Positions 30,241 to 42,184 of a stretch of 64,000 bases of DNA are shown piece by piece. Numbering within the stretch: the stretch's first letter is position 1; the number at the start of each line of letters is the position of its first letter. The position numbers were made by a program, and so were the translations under genes. Source of the DNA: Meconema thalassinum (taxonomy: Eukaryota > Arthropoda > Insecta > Orthoptera > Tettigoniidae); NCBI GenBank assembly GCA_946902985.2, contig OX336388.2, positions 1,216,602,609-1,216,666,608 on the forward strand, in the 5' to 3' direction. The notes beneath the pieces are model-generated. The model saw only the letters and a list, made by a program, of their open reading frames with translations, was not told where the DNA came from and searched no databases.

Positions 30241-31242
30241 CTCTCTATTTTAACATCTTGATGGATTGTACTTTAACGTACAAAATACAACCGAACAGTT
30301 GAAAACCCGCATTTGGTATTTAAATGGTCGTGAAAAATGCAAATTCCAATTGTATGTTGAGTTCGGCAATGTGTCTTTGGCCAGCAGTACACGTCCCTTT
30401 CTTTTACAAATGTACTATTTTACACAACAAATCTAGCGAATAGAAACATGTTTCACAACATGTCCCACTGTTACCTCAGCAAAAAATATCACTAAACCAA
30501 ATGTATTTTTCAACTTTCTTTCGTATCTTAACGTGGGTAACAGTACTCATGAAAGAAGAGAAAGGCACACAACTCATTTTCCCAGGAATACTAATACTCC
30601 CAGCATGGTGTGACTCTCCATTGACAGGTTAAGGCATTTAACTAATTTGAATCTACTAGTATACACAGATCCTGGTGCTTAGCTCTACAATTTCCCACCC
30701 CACTCCCTCGGTATACTGCCGCAGCGCAAAACATTGTCATGCTGAGCGTGTCTATGTAAGGAAGTATTAGACACCTTCCCTGCACCGCTCTACACCCCAC
30801 TCCTATCGCCGAGCTTTTAGGTTGAGTGCACAGCTGCGTGCCAGTATCTGTAAAACTCAGTTGCTCCCTCCTGAACATCATTTCCTACACATTACTGGTT
30901 GCAAGTATGTTCAGCCTCCCTGCTATTATGCCCCACATATTTATGTATGAGTTGTTAATTTATTGAGTGTGCATTCAATGAGACTTCAAATGAGGTAACA
31001 TATTTGCCTGCAGGAAGTGTAGATAGATCTGCACGAAAACCAATCCAGGTTGTTGCCAGCACCAGGATTTGAACCTCACATCTCCAAACTGCAGTTTCCC
31101 ATTCCAGTCATAGTGCTTGAATTAATGCAGACAGCTATGCTGCTGGATGCACAAGATTCTCTTGACCTGTATCTCATAGAGCTGCTAGAGAATAAAGCCC
31201 CTCAAACTAATCTGAACATAAGCACATCTCAACTGACCTTAC
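30241..31242. other. FPGS intron, no other feature
   Basis: The remaining intron sequence between the composite SINE and the N-terminal exon shows no gene. Around 31045-31090 a short segment (CACCAGGATTTGAACCTCAC) looks like an old tRNA-derived SINE B box. Confidence 0.5.
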
Positions 31243-31370
31243 CTAGACAGGTACTTCAAAGTTTCTTCCAAATTTTTTGCCTGCACAGCATGGCTACGTC
31301 GATCTCTTTTTTTATAATCTTGTAACAATGCTGCATTTGTCTGTAGTGAATTCAATGTCTTTACAGCTTT
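31243..31370 (-). CDS. Fpgs: Folylpolyglutamate synthase exon (first visible, N-terminal helix)
   Basis: A 128-nt exon encoding KAVKTLNSLQTNAALLQDYK, then KRDRRSHAVQAKNLEETL and KYLSR (last codon split). The 'AVKTLNSLQTNA' helix and the spacing to the YLxRSG junction match the N-terminal part of mature FPGS. The acceptor is TTTTTTCTAG and the donor CTGTCTAG|GTAAGG. Phase (two bases left over) fits the next exon exactly, across a 2,790-bp intron. The first exon with start codon and mitochondrial leader must lie further right and was not found. The LINE cluster from 32.3 kb would then be intronic or upstream of the gene. Confidence 0.9.
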
Positions 31371-32329
31371 CTAGAAAAAATGAGAAAGCTTTTTAAAAGT
31401 AGGCCTGTCACCAGAACATAATGATGTGTTTCCAGATGCATACATGGTGATAATCATTTAAAATTTCAATCAGATAGCCAGAGGGCAGTACACATGATTA
31501 TTGAATTTAAAATTGCCTTAAATATAAATAACAAAGGAAAAGAAGGGATAAATCTTGCATTGTAACTTCTTCTAATGGCAGATGTTTTCACATAAGCATG
31601 TCTCATATTCAACGTATTAAGATTTACTTGTGTAGAACACTATTTACAGAAAGAGCTTATCAAGTTGATGCTTAGAACATGAAAAAATAGAATGCATAAA
31701 CAAATACTTAAACTTCGAGAGCAATGTGCCACAACAATATATGCCAAACAAGTGCATATCGGTTACAATTACTTGAATTTTCATACAGGTTATTGAAATA
31801 ATAATGTACATTTACCGCCCAGCTGCAATAAGGTCCCTCTAATGATTTCAGATATTTCTCAACTCTCATTTCTCTTTAGATACAAATTAGATGCTGGTGG
31901 TTTTAATAATTTAATAAATTTGACATGAAAGGTTGGTTTACTTACAGAGTAATTATTTGTTTAGAGCACCTTTGGCAAAATTTCACAGATGTTATGTGCT
32001 GCTTGCATGCAAGTAATAAGCAATCTCAACACGGTTTGTTCTAGGATAGCTGGTTCCTCTGTTGAGGCAGAATATAGACAACTTCGCATGGAAGATCAAG
32101 AAGGAAGTGCGCAGACCTCTGCATGCATGTAAGGGCTCTTCACACAAGTACATTTCCTGGCCAGGGAAAGATCTTCCAGCTAGCCACACAATTCCCCCTC
32201 TACATTCTCAGCAATGCTTTCCTATCTCCACCTCAGTGGAAAAAAAGTCACGTTCCTCCCATCTGGAATTAATACTGACAAATCAGTCCAACAAGTCCCA
32301 CAAGTCCAACCCCTCCTCCACGTGGTGGG
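31371..32329. other. Probable FPGS upstream intron, no recognised gene
   Basis: On the minus strand it ends in the CTAG acceptor of the N-terminal FPGS exon. No upstream exon is recognised. Short frames only. Confidence 0.4.
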
Positions 32330-32519
32330 AGACGGGCAACGGCATGAAGTAGGGGATTGCCTGTAGGTGTGAAGTACAGTGGGGACTTTGTGTGCCCCGG
32401 GACCGCTACGGTAGCTGTGAAGGCTCTATGGGAACCCTGAAAAGTGACGGCTGACGGGGCTCTGGTGAAGCTACGTTAGGCCTAGCAAGCCAGTAGGGGA
32501 TATCATATTTGCTTTCAAA

Positions 32520-35400
32520 CCAGGAACAGGCCTCGGAAAGGACGGATGCAAACGACGACGACCCGGATATGCTAATGGACTACGAGTTGGGACATTAAAC
32601 ATACAGACACTGACAGGAAAAGTGGAGGAGATTGTAGATGTGATGGAGAGAAGAAAACTGGATGTACTGGGCTTGGCAGAAACAAGATGGAAAGGAGAAG
32701 GTCGCAGAAAACTGAGGAAAGGGTACCGGTTGTACTGGAGTGGGAACAGTGAAGGAAGGAGCAGCGGAGTAGGAGTAGTTGTGAGAGATGGAATGAAGGA
32801 AGAGGTAAAGGGAATAAGTGACAGGATCATGAAGATCAGAGTAACTGTAAAGGGAAGAAGCCTGGAGATAGCCCAGGTATATGCCCCTCAAGTTGGATGT
32901 ACAGCTCAAGAGAAGGAAGACTTTGAGGAGGAGCTACAACAGCAGTTGAATGGTCAGAGCATCATTGTCATGGGAGATTTGAATGCACATGTAGGAAGTG
33001 AAGCAAGGATATGAAAATGTATTGGGAGCAGAAGGATGGGGTAGCAGGAATGAAGAAGGGAGAAAGTTGCTGGATTTTTGCAAGAGAAACGGTTTAGTGG
33101 TAGGCAACTCCTGGTTCCGGAAGAAAGAAAGCCACAAGGTAACGTGGTACAGCAGTGATTTAACAAAGAAATCTTTGGTAGATTACATGCTGTACGATTG
33201 GGAAATGAAGAGAAGTGTCAGAGACATAAAGGTAATACCATCAGAGGCCTTAGATAGCGACCACAGAATACTTGTAATGAACCTGGGAGTTGTTAAAGAT
33301 AGCAAGAGGACAGAGTACCAGGAAAGGAGAATCAAAGTATGGAAACTCAAGGAAAAGGAAGTCAAGGAAGAATTCCAGAAGATAATAAGGGAAAGGATGC
33401 CAACAGACAATCCTAAAACAGGGGAAGAGGAATGGAAGCAATTCAAAAACACACTGGTGGAAGCTGCAGTGGCAGTATGTGGAAGAACAAGCAACAGAAA
33501 GCAGTGTAAAGAGACACCATGGTGGAATGAGAGAGTAAAAGATGCTGTGGGAAGGAAGAACAAGACTTTCAGAGTGTGGTTCCAGGAAAGAACTGATCTG
33601 GCAAGGGAAGATTATAAGATAAAGAAGAAAGAAGCAAACAAGATTGTCGCAGAGGAGAGGAAGAAGTGGATGGTAAAGTGGACAGAGATGATGGAGGAAG
33701 ACAGCAGAGGAAATAAAAAAGTACTTTATGGTATGGTCAAAAGTAAGAGAAGAGGTCTGCGAGAGGATGTGGTAATGATGGACAAAAACGGAAATGAGGT
33801 ACACAACAGAGACACTCAAGACAGTGTGGAAAGAGTACTTTGAGGATTTGCTGAATCCAAATGGTCATAGGGAGGAAGACAATGTATTGGAAGATGGAGA
33901 AGACAACACAGGAATGGAAAAGGACCTGACTTGGAGAGAAATGGAAATGGCTATAGACAAGATGAAAGGAGGAAGGGCACCAGGTGTGGATGAAGTGAGT
34001 GTTGAAATTGTGAAGGCAGCAGGGGAGGTTGGGAAACAGTGGCTGTACCGTGTGATGAGGGTGATATGGAAGGAGAAAAAGACTCCAGAAGATTGGAAGA
34101 AAGGATTGATTGTCCCAATATTTAAGAAAGTAAGCAGAAAGGGGTACAGAAATTACAGGGGAGTCACACTCATACCTCAATGTGCCAAGATATATGAAAA
34201 GATATTAGAAAGTAGAATACGAGCCAAAGTGGAGAGAAAATTTAGAGAGGAGCAGTATGGATTCAGACCTGGGAGATCAACAGTGGATCTTATATTTTCA
34301 GTGAGAGCTCCAGGAACACCACTACGAATTTGGAGAGGATCTGTTGATGGCCTTCCTGGACATCGAAAAGGCCTATGATAGTGTGTGTAGGGAGAAGGTT
34401 TGGAAAGCAATGGAAAACATGGGAGTGGAAAAAGAGACCGTAGGCAGAGTGAAGGAGATGTAATGTGGAAGTGGGAGTTGTGTGAAAGTTGGAGGGGAAA
34501 GAACAGACTGGTTCAGACAAATGAATGGCCTGAAACAGGGTAGTGCGCTGTCACCCCTTCTCTTTATTGTGGTTATGGACGAGGTAATGACACGGATAGC
34601 AGGAAAGATAGGAGAAGATAAGATGAAAGCAATGATGTTTGCAGATGATCTCATGGTCTGGGGAAACAAGGAGGAGGAAATTCAGGAGCAACTGAAGGCT
34701 CGGGAAGAAACAGTGGGAGAGTACGGATGGAAGTTCAACATCAGTAAATGTGAGATCCTGTTAACGACCAGGAAAAAGGACACCAATGAGTGGGATAACA
34801 CTTGGAGGTGGACAGCTGAAGAAGGTGGAAAGTCTCAAGTACTTTGGAAGTTTAGTGGAGGAAAATGGGAGAAATGACAAAGAGATTACGGAACTTGGCA
34901 GACAGGCAGAAGCATTTCTGAGAAGCATTAGGAGCTTAGTGTGGAATAAAGATGTCCCACAAAAAAGCAAGGAAGTGTTATACAGAAGCTACTATATCCC
35001 GATACTGACCTATGCATCAGGAACGTGGACAATGAAGAAAAGAGACATAAGCAGAATACAGGCAGGTGAAATGAAGTTCCTGCGAAGTAGGATCGGAGTA
35101 ACAAGAAGAGACAGGGTGAGGAATGAAAAGGTCAGGGAAATGGTGAAAGAGGAGCCCTTGCAAGGTAGGATTGAGACATCAAGACTGAGGTGGTATGGAC
35201 ACTTAAAGAGAATGGATGAGAAGAAGATTCCCAAGAGGATACATGAGATGCAGATGCAGAAGAAACGACCAAGCGGAAGACCAAGAGATAGATGGCTGAA
35301 AGGAGTGGAGGAATGTGTCAAGAAGAGAGGCGAGGACTGGACCAGAGTGACAGCGGAGAGGTGGTGGGAAGAAAAAACTACTGTCGACCCAAGTATTATG
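32520..35400 (+). pseudogene. RTE-type endonuclease-reverse transcriptase ORF with frameshifts
   Basis: The coding region runs through several phases with breaks near 33000, 33820, 34375-34460 (including a stop) and 34800. The APE-type endonuclease is seen in RVGTLNIQTLTG, VLGLAETRWKG, IAQVYAPQ, VMGDLNAHVG and SDHRILVMNL. The RT has APGVDEVSVEIVK, DWKKGLIVPIFKK, YGFRPGRSTVDLIF, LKQGSALSPLLF and the catalytic MFADDLMVW. A C-terminal YGHLKRMDE-type segment ends it. There is no RNase H and no separate ORF1, which fits the RTE clade (craniofacial development protein 2-like relatives). The frame breaks make this copy inactive. Confidence 0.85.
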
Positions 35401-36546
35401 TGCACTCGAGTTTGAAGGTTGTTTCTTAAGTAACTAATAGACTTACATTAAATCCAATAACATCATCATTTTTGTCGTTCTATTTTACGTTAGTTCATGT
35501 AGGTTTGGAATTTTTAATTTATATTTTAATATTTTTTATCGCAGTTGGAACACAAAAAGTGCCCGTTTTTAAGCGTGTTTCAACCATGCGTCACATTTAA
35601 GAATTATTATCTCAAAAACCCGTCATCAGATCGAATCCAAATTTTAACACAATATACATTGGAATGTTGTATAACTGGTTTATTAATTTCAACATTTTGT
35701 GTGTCCAAGAAACAGAGTTGTTATCATTTTTTCAAGGTAACTTTTTCTCGGCTCGGGGTGGTTGGAAAATGTAGTTCTTGGTTGCGTTGTAATCATTATA
35801 CATCAAAAAGTTATGTTGTATGATTGTGAAATACGTAGATTAATTAACTTATTTTATATCGGTTTGTATTTGTTCGGGGAAATAAGACATGGTTCACCAG
35901 CTAGCCGCCCCGGGAAAAGTTGTACCACGTTGCCAAGATGGAGCCCATATCGCAACATTGCGTGCCTCGCTCGGAAGTGATGAGCTCCATCTCAGCAACG
36001 CTGTACAGCTTTCCGCAGAGCGGCTAGCTGGTGAACCACGCCTTATTTCCCCGAACAAATACAAACCAATATAAAATAAGTGAATTAATTTACGTACTTC
36101 ACAGTCATACAACATAACTTTTTGATGTATAAGGATTACAACGCGATCAAGAACTACATTTTCCAACCACCCCGAGCCGAGAAAAAGTTACCTTGAAAAA
36201 ATGATAACTCTGTTTCTTGGACACACAAAATGTTGAAATTAATAAACCAGTTATACAACATTCCAATGTATATTGTGTTAAAATTTGGATTCGATTTGAT
36301 GACTGGTTTTTGAGATAATAATTCTTAAAAGGGACGCATGGTTGAAACACGCTTAAAAACGGGCACTTGTTGTGTTCCAACTGCGATAAAAAATATTAAA
36401 ATATAAATTAATAATTCCAAACCTACATGAACTAACGTAAAATGGAACGACGAAAATGATGATGTTATTGGATTTTATATAGGTCTATTGGTTACTTCAC
36501 AAACAACCTTCAAACTCGAGTGCACATAATATTTTGGTCGACAGTA
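35379..36546. mobile_element. 1.17-kb foldback (palindromic) element
   Basis: The two halves are reverse complements over about 570 bp each, from TACTGTCGAC at 35379 to GTCGACAGTA at 36546, at roughly 90-95% identity. The loop is only about 35 bp (near 35946-35980). GTCGAC is present at both outer edges and may be a 6-bp target duplication, although it is itself a palindrome. Mirror-image frames (for example 35545-35823 plus and 36147-36380 minus) are copies of the same arm. No transposase is encoded. Its insertion splits the last codons of the RTE-type LINE. Confidence 0.88.
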
Positions 36547-37492
36547 AGTGGCGAGGCTTATGTTCCAAACAGACCCAGCCTGGGGCTGGAAACTGTACAA
36601 GATGATGATGATGATGAAATCAGTATTGACTCCTTTTGTTATCCAACCTTATATCAGTTCAGTAACATTCCAAATGCTCTTAACCATAATCTAGAATTAA
36701 TATTCTCAAATTTTTCCTTAATTGTTACCCCTAGCTCAGATGTTCTAATTCCAGAGGATAAGTACCAATTTCTTCTAGATATTGATTTCAAGTAGGCAGT
36801 TGACCATCAACCTCTTTCAAGCAACTATAGCCATCACAATTTTGATAAAGGAAATTATATCGGTCTCAATAACTATTTAGCAACAATACACTGGAGCTCT
36901 GCATTGAAAGAACAAGACATAAATTCTGCTGTACGCTAAGCATCTTTAACTCTATTCTATATGAAGGTATCGATAGATTTATTCCTCTTGCTTATTAGAA
37001 GGACCCATGTTTCACAAAGTGGTTTAACAGTGAACTAAGAAACAGTGTCTTACAGAAGAAAGCGAACCATGCCTTATACAAAATGTTGGCAGCACTCATG
37101 ATAACTATGCCTTCTCAGAGCTTATAGCCAAATGTAAACACTTGTCCTAACTATGTTATGCTTAGTATTTAAACAAAATTAGATCTTATCTATCCAGTGA
37201 CCCAAAAGCTTGTGGGCTTTTATTAAGACAAAAAAGAATGATAGAGGCATTCCTGGTACAGCTTATGCTGACAAAGTGAACGAAAGTGATGTACCAGGTA
37301 TTGTCAACCTTTTTGCTAAACATTTCTCCCCAGTCTATAAGGAATCAATAGTTAACACCCAAAAATTTGAAACTCCCTTCTCTATTACCGTCTCCACCTG
37401 CCGGGTAGAAAATAGTGATATTTATAATAAATTAGAGAAACTCTCAAATAACAAATCATTTGGTCCTGATGGTCTCCCACCAATTCTATTAA

Positions 37493-38066
37493 CCCTCCGT
37501 CGGGTGCATCGCACCTGAGAGATGAACAAGCAATGCTTTGTTCTACTGGTCGGAGATGGGGGGGAAGTGGTAGAGCCAGTCTTCCTTCTATCTTCCTGCC
37601 CCTTCTCAGCCAGTGTGTTGCTAACTGAGATCAGGCACGGTTCTGTGTTACAGTCAGCGATTTCATCTCTCAGATGTATTGCGCCCCGAGTGGTTTCTCT
37701 CATAAGTATGGCAAGTAGTGAGCCTGGTTTGAACTTGAATAACGCAAAAGTTGTTGTAGAAGTTCAGCAAATGTTACTTTTCTACACAGTACGATAAATG
37801 TTTATATGCGGACTGATTTTTTTATATGCCTATATAAAAATGTGTAGGACTTGCACAATATTAATATATATGTAGGTCCTTGATGAATATTGTATATTAT
37901 TTTCAAACAAGTGAATAAATTAGGTAAATTTATCAGTAATGAAGTTCATAACACAAAACAAAACCAAAATTTGAAATGCAATGTCACACGAGCTTTATCA
38001 AAATTTACATCTCACAGATGCATTGCGCCCGTTCATGTCTCGGATGCATTGCACCCGACCGGAGGG
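37493..38066. mobile_element. piggyBac-type MITE (574 bp, TTAA flanks) inside the jockey-like LINE
   Basis: Flanked by TTAA at 37489-37492 and 38067-38070. Terminal inverted repeats are CCCTCCG(G)TCGGGTGCA at both ends, with subterminal repeats of the type CAGATGYATTGCGCCC. The LINE RT frame stops at its left edge and continues at its right edge. A short frame from 37709 (MASSEPGLNLNNAKVVVEVQ) looks like the transposase N-terminus. The rest of the transposase is deleted. Confidence 0.88.
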
Positions 38067-38621
38067 TTAAAATCTTGTCGATTCATTATAACAGAACCAT
38101 TGTTCATCTTATTTAACCTCTCTCTTGGAACTGGTAAATTTCCTGATATATGGAAGAGTAGCTATGTAACTCCTGTCTTGAAAGGTGGTGACAAATCCAA
38201 TGTTAAAAATTATAGAGCTGTTTGTAAGTTATCGTTTATACCCAAATTATTTGAATCTTTAATTACTGACAAAATTACATCCCATTTTCCCTCCTACATA
38301 ATTGAACAGCATGGCTTTATGCCAGGTCGATCAACATGTACAAATCTTCTAGTTTATTCTGAGTACTTACTGAAAGTAGTAGAAGAGCACAATCAAGTGG
38401 ACTGCATCTACACTTACCTAGCCAAAGCCTTCGACTCTCTCGACCATAAAATTCTTCTTTCAAAATTACAATCATATGGTATACAAAACCCTCTATTATC
38501 ATTGCTGTCCTCATAACTTAGAAGGCAGAACTCAGATTGCTAAAATACTCCATTTCTTATCTCAACCAATAGCTGTCTCTTCTGGTGTTCGGTAAGGTAC
38601 CCATCTTTCTCGTTTGTTATT

Positions 38622-41180
38622 TTGTTATATGCCTACCAGTCAAGCTGATGATGAGGATGTTGAAAAGGTCTACGAAGAAATAGACGAAATTCTGAGGTAT
38701 ATCAAGGGTGATGAAAATGTTATAGTAATGGGAGATTGGAATGCTGTGGTAGGAAAAGGGAGAGAAGGGAAGATAGTAGGAGATTTCGGATTAGGTGAAA
38801 GGAATGATCGAGGAAGCAGGCTGGTAGAATTCTGCACTGAGCATGAGTTGGTCATAGCTAACACCTTATTCAATAACCACAATAGAAGAATATACACATG
38901 GATGAGACCAGGAGATATAGGGCGTTACCAAATCGACTTCATTATGGTCAAGCAGAGGTTTCGAAACCAGATTTTGGATTGTAAAACATATCCTGGTGCT
39001 GACATAAACTCTGACCACAATCTGGTTGTAATGAAATGCAGATTAAAGTTGAAGAAACTGAAGAAAAGTCAAAAGCGAAAAATGTGGGCAATCGACAGAC
39101 TGAAAGAGAAGGATGTAAACGAAAGATTCAAGAAGAGTATAAAGGAAGGACTAATGAAAAACCCTAAACAAACTTCAATTGCAGACGAATGGGCACTTTT
39201 GAAGAATGAAATAACAAAATCCGCAGAAGAAAACATTGGTAGGAAAGAGAGAATAGGTAGAAAACCGTGGGTCACTCAGGATATACTCGAATTGATGGAT
39301 GAAAGGCGGAAGCACAAGAATGTAAGAGATGAAAAGGGGAAAGCAGAATACAGACGTCTGAGAAATGAGGTTAACAAGAAGTGCAAGGAAGCGAAAGAAG
39401 AATGGTTGAAAGAGAAATGTGCAAGTATAGAAAATTGTCTGAAATTAGGAAAAGTAGACACAGCTTATCGAAGGATTAATAATACTTTTGGGGAAAAGAA
39501 GACTAAGTGCTGTAATATTAAGGACACAAATGGAAAGCCTCTAACAGATAGGGAAGAAAAGGTTGAGAGATGGAAAGCTTACATAGAGAGTTTGTATAAG
39601 GGAAAGGAGATTGAGAATCATGTAATGGAAAGGGAGGAGGAAATTGATGAGGATGCGAAAGGAGATTTAATATTGAGATCAGAATTTGATAGATCTTTGG
39701 AAGACTTAAGCAGGAACAAAGCACCAGGCATAGATGATATACCGATTGAGTTGCTACGCTGCATAGGAGATGAAGGTCTGATCAGGTTATTTCACTTGGT
39801 GTGTAGGATTTATGAGATAGGTGAGGTACCCCCTGATTTCAAGAAGAATGTAATCATCCCTATACCAAAGAAAGTGGGAGCTGACAGATGTGAAGATTAC
39901 CGTACAATCAGCTTGATTACTCATGCTTCAAAGATCCTGTCTAGAATAATTTACAAGAGGATTGAGAGCCAGATAGAAACGGAGTTGGGTGAAGACCAGT
40001 TTGGTTTCAGGAGAAATGTAGGAACAAGGGAAGCTGTACTAAGTCTTAGGCTGATTTTGGAAGGTAGAATAAGGAAAGATAAGAGAACGTTCATGGCTTT
40101 TGTAGACTTAGAAAAGGCTTTTGATAACGTTGATTGGACTAAATTGTTTGACATTTTGAAATCGATTGGAATAAAGTACAGGGATAGGAGGGTGATATAC
40201 AATCTATACAGAAACCAGACAGCAGTCATTCGAGTTGAAGGACATGAGAGAGAAGCTGGTATTCAGAAAGGTGTAAGGCAAGGCTGCAACTTATCACCCA
40301 TACTTTTCAATCTTTACATTGAACAAGCAATGAAGGAAATTAGAGAAAAATTTAAAGTGGGAGTGAAGACTCAAGGAGAAATAATTTCAACTCTGAGATT
40401 TGCTGATGACATCGTCATCTTGGCCGACAAGCCTGAGGATTTGAATGATTTTTTGAATGGTATGGACTCCGTCTTACGGAAAGAATTCATGATGAAAATT
40501 AATAAATGTAAAACAAAAATACTGGAATGCAGCCGAAATAAATCAGAAACCTCTATGGAGATCAAATAGGCAGGTGAAAAGCTGAAGAAAGTAGGAGACT
40601 TCTGTTACTTAGGAAGCAGAATAACCAGTGATGGACGAAGCAAAGAGGATATAAAAAGTAGGTTGGCTCAGGCAAGAAAAGCATTTCTACAAAAAAGGAA
40701 TCTGCTGACATCGAATATAGATTTAGGTATTAGGAAGTCATTTTTGAAAGCCTTTGTCTGGAGCGTGGCGCTCTATGGAAGTGAAACTTGGACTATTGGT
40801 GTAGCAGAAAAGAGGAGAATTGAAGCATTTGAAATGTGGTGTTACAGGAGAATGATGAAGATCAGATGGGTAGATAGGGTTACAAACAAAGAGGTATTAA
40901 GACGAGTGGGAGAGGAGAGATGTTTCTGGCGACTGCTAATGAAGAGAAGAGATAGGTTGGTAGGACACGTACTAAGACACCCAGGAATAGCAAGCTTAGT
41001 TATGGAAGGAAGGGTCGAGGACAAGAACTGTAGGGGTAGACCAAGGTTAGAATATGTTAAACAGATTGCCTCGGATGTAGGGTGTGGTAGCTATGTAGAG
41101 ATGAAACGATTAGCTCAGGACAGGGAGGCATGGAGGGCTGCATCAAACCAGTCAAAAGACTGAAGACTCCAACAACAACA
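38622..41180 (+). mobile_element. RTE-type LINE, 5'-truncated, inside the jockey-like LINE
   Basis: It begins inside the endonuclease domain and ends with the short tail CCAACAACAACA at 41170-41180. It interrupts the jockey-like RT between its LLF and LIFINDI segments, which read continuously without it. It is the youngest part of this nest, having only one stop in the remaining ORF. Confidence 0.85.
38626..41163 (+). pseudogene. RTE-type endonuclease-RT ORF with a single in-frame stop
   Basis: One reading frame of about 845 codons is broken only by a TAG at 40567-40569. The partial endonuclease has VMGDWNAVVG, YTWMRPGD, QIDFIMVKQRF and SDHNLVVMKC. The RT has NKAPGIDDIPIELLR, FKKNVIIPIPKK, FGFRRNVGTREAVL, FMAFVDLEKAFDNVDW, GVRQGCNLSPILF and the catalytic RFADDIVILA. 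The C-terminal part after the stop has YLGSRITSDGRSKEDIKSRL, LYGSETWTIG, WCYRRMMKIRWVDRVTNKEV and LVGHVLRHPG. The 5' end of the element is missing, so it cannot be autonomous even without the stop. Its low damage suggests a recent insertion. Confidence 0.9.
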
Positions 41181-42184
41181 TTTCTCATCTTTATTAATGA
41201 TATCAATACAGTTTTCAAACATGCCAAAATCCTCCTGCTAGCCGATGACACAAAGTTCTTTATGAAAGTTCAATCTCTACAGGACTTTAGGCGATACAGT
41301 ACTTCTCCAGGAAGAACTTTGGCGTCTAGAAGAGTATTATTCTTTAAATGGGTTATTTCTCAATGAAACTAACTGTAAACTAGTTAGATTCTCAAAGAAG
41401 AAACATAATATTGAATTCTCTTATCACTTTCTATCATCTACTCCACTTCATATTGTTAGAAGTATTCGTGATCTAGTAGTAACATTTTCAGACACACTTA
41501 ATTTTAATGAACATATGGAAAATATTAAAAACAAGGCATTGCAGAGATTAGGTTGCATAACTAGTTATTCCAAGGAATTTTGTGACTCAAATATTTATTT
41601 CCTACTGTACTTGACCCTCGTCAGACCCTTAATTGAATATTGTACACCGATTTGGAGCCCTTTCAGTAAAACACAAATTGAAAAATTAGAGAAAGTACAA
41701 CACAAATTGCGTAACTTATCATTTTCTACACCCAATAACGAATCAAAACTACTCTGAAGCAATGATACATTTGAAGCTGCCAACTCTAAAATCCCATCAT
41801 GATAATTTTTATATTCTTGATATGTACAAGATCATAAACTCTCAGACTGCCTAGAATTACTAAATGAAATCAATATCTATGTGTCGCCCCCTCCCCGTTC
41901 GATGCGCAAGCATCTTGTCTTTGAAACAAATAGTTCCATTGACAGAATGATGCGAATCTCTAATGGGGTAAGCATAGACTTACCGTATTCAATATTGATG
42001 AAAGACCCCTTAGACAGTATCTGTTTTCAAATGCACTAGGAAATCTGTATGAATAGATTGTACTCGTACATAAAGTAGACTTTGTATACTACATTGTAAA
42101 TATTTGTATATATTCTTATTATCTTTCATCCCGGATAAAAGGAAATGGTGTAAGCCGTGAATAAAGATGTATGTACAGTATGTA

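Larger units (their letters stand above)
32330..36614 (+). mobile_element. RTE-type LINE, near full length, interrupted by a foldback element
   Basis: It starts with a 5' region (GGGCAACGGCATGAAGTAGG...), followed by the endonuclease-RT coding region and then a GATGATGATG-type simple repeat tail at 36601-36614. The last coding segment is split: the frame ending EEKTTVD at 35388 resumes after the palindrome at 36547 with VARLMFQTDPAWGWKLYK (one frame). This shows that the palindromic element 35379-36546 jumped into the LINE. Confidence 0.8.
36616..42180 (+). pseudogene. Jockey-like LINE, 5'-truncated and split by two insertions
   Basis: Three separated blocks belong to one reverse transcriptase. 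Block 1 (36616-37488) covers the endonuclease C-terminus (FSNFSLIVTPSSDVLIPEDK, YQFLLDIDFK-stop), the linker and the RT start (NNKSFGPDGLPPILL). Block 2 (38071-38621) has FPDIWKSSYVTPVLKGGDKS, VKNYRAVCKLSFIPKLFES, QHGFMPGRSTCTNLL and KAFDSLDHKILLSKL. Block 3 (41181-41757) has FINDINTVFKHAKILLLADD and the thumb, RPLIEYCTPIWSPFSKTQI. Several stops and shifts are present. The 3' UTR runs to about 42180, ending near AATAAAGATGTATGTA. Its neighbours show the order of events: the piggyBac and RTE copies inserted later. Confidence 0.82.

Noticed and set aside
31992..32189. First FPGS exon candidate on the minus strand
   Set aside because: The frame does not contain the expected N-terminal sequence or a donor in the right phase.
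33183..33819. Long minus-strand frames rich in Leu/Ser/Phe
   Set aside because: They mirror the purine-rich LINE coding strand and have no motif.
35545..35823. 92-aa plus-strand ORF and its mirror at 36147-36380
   Set aside because: Both are the same arm of the foldback element, read in opposite directions, with no known domain. Similarity reflects the palindrome and not selection.
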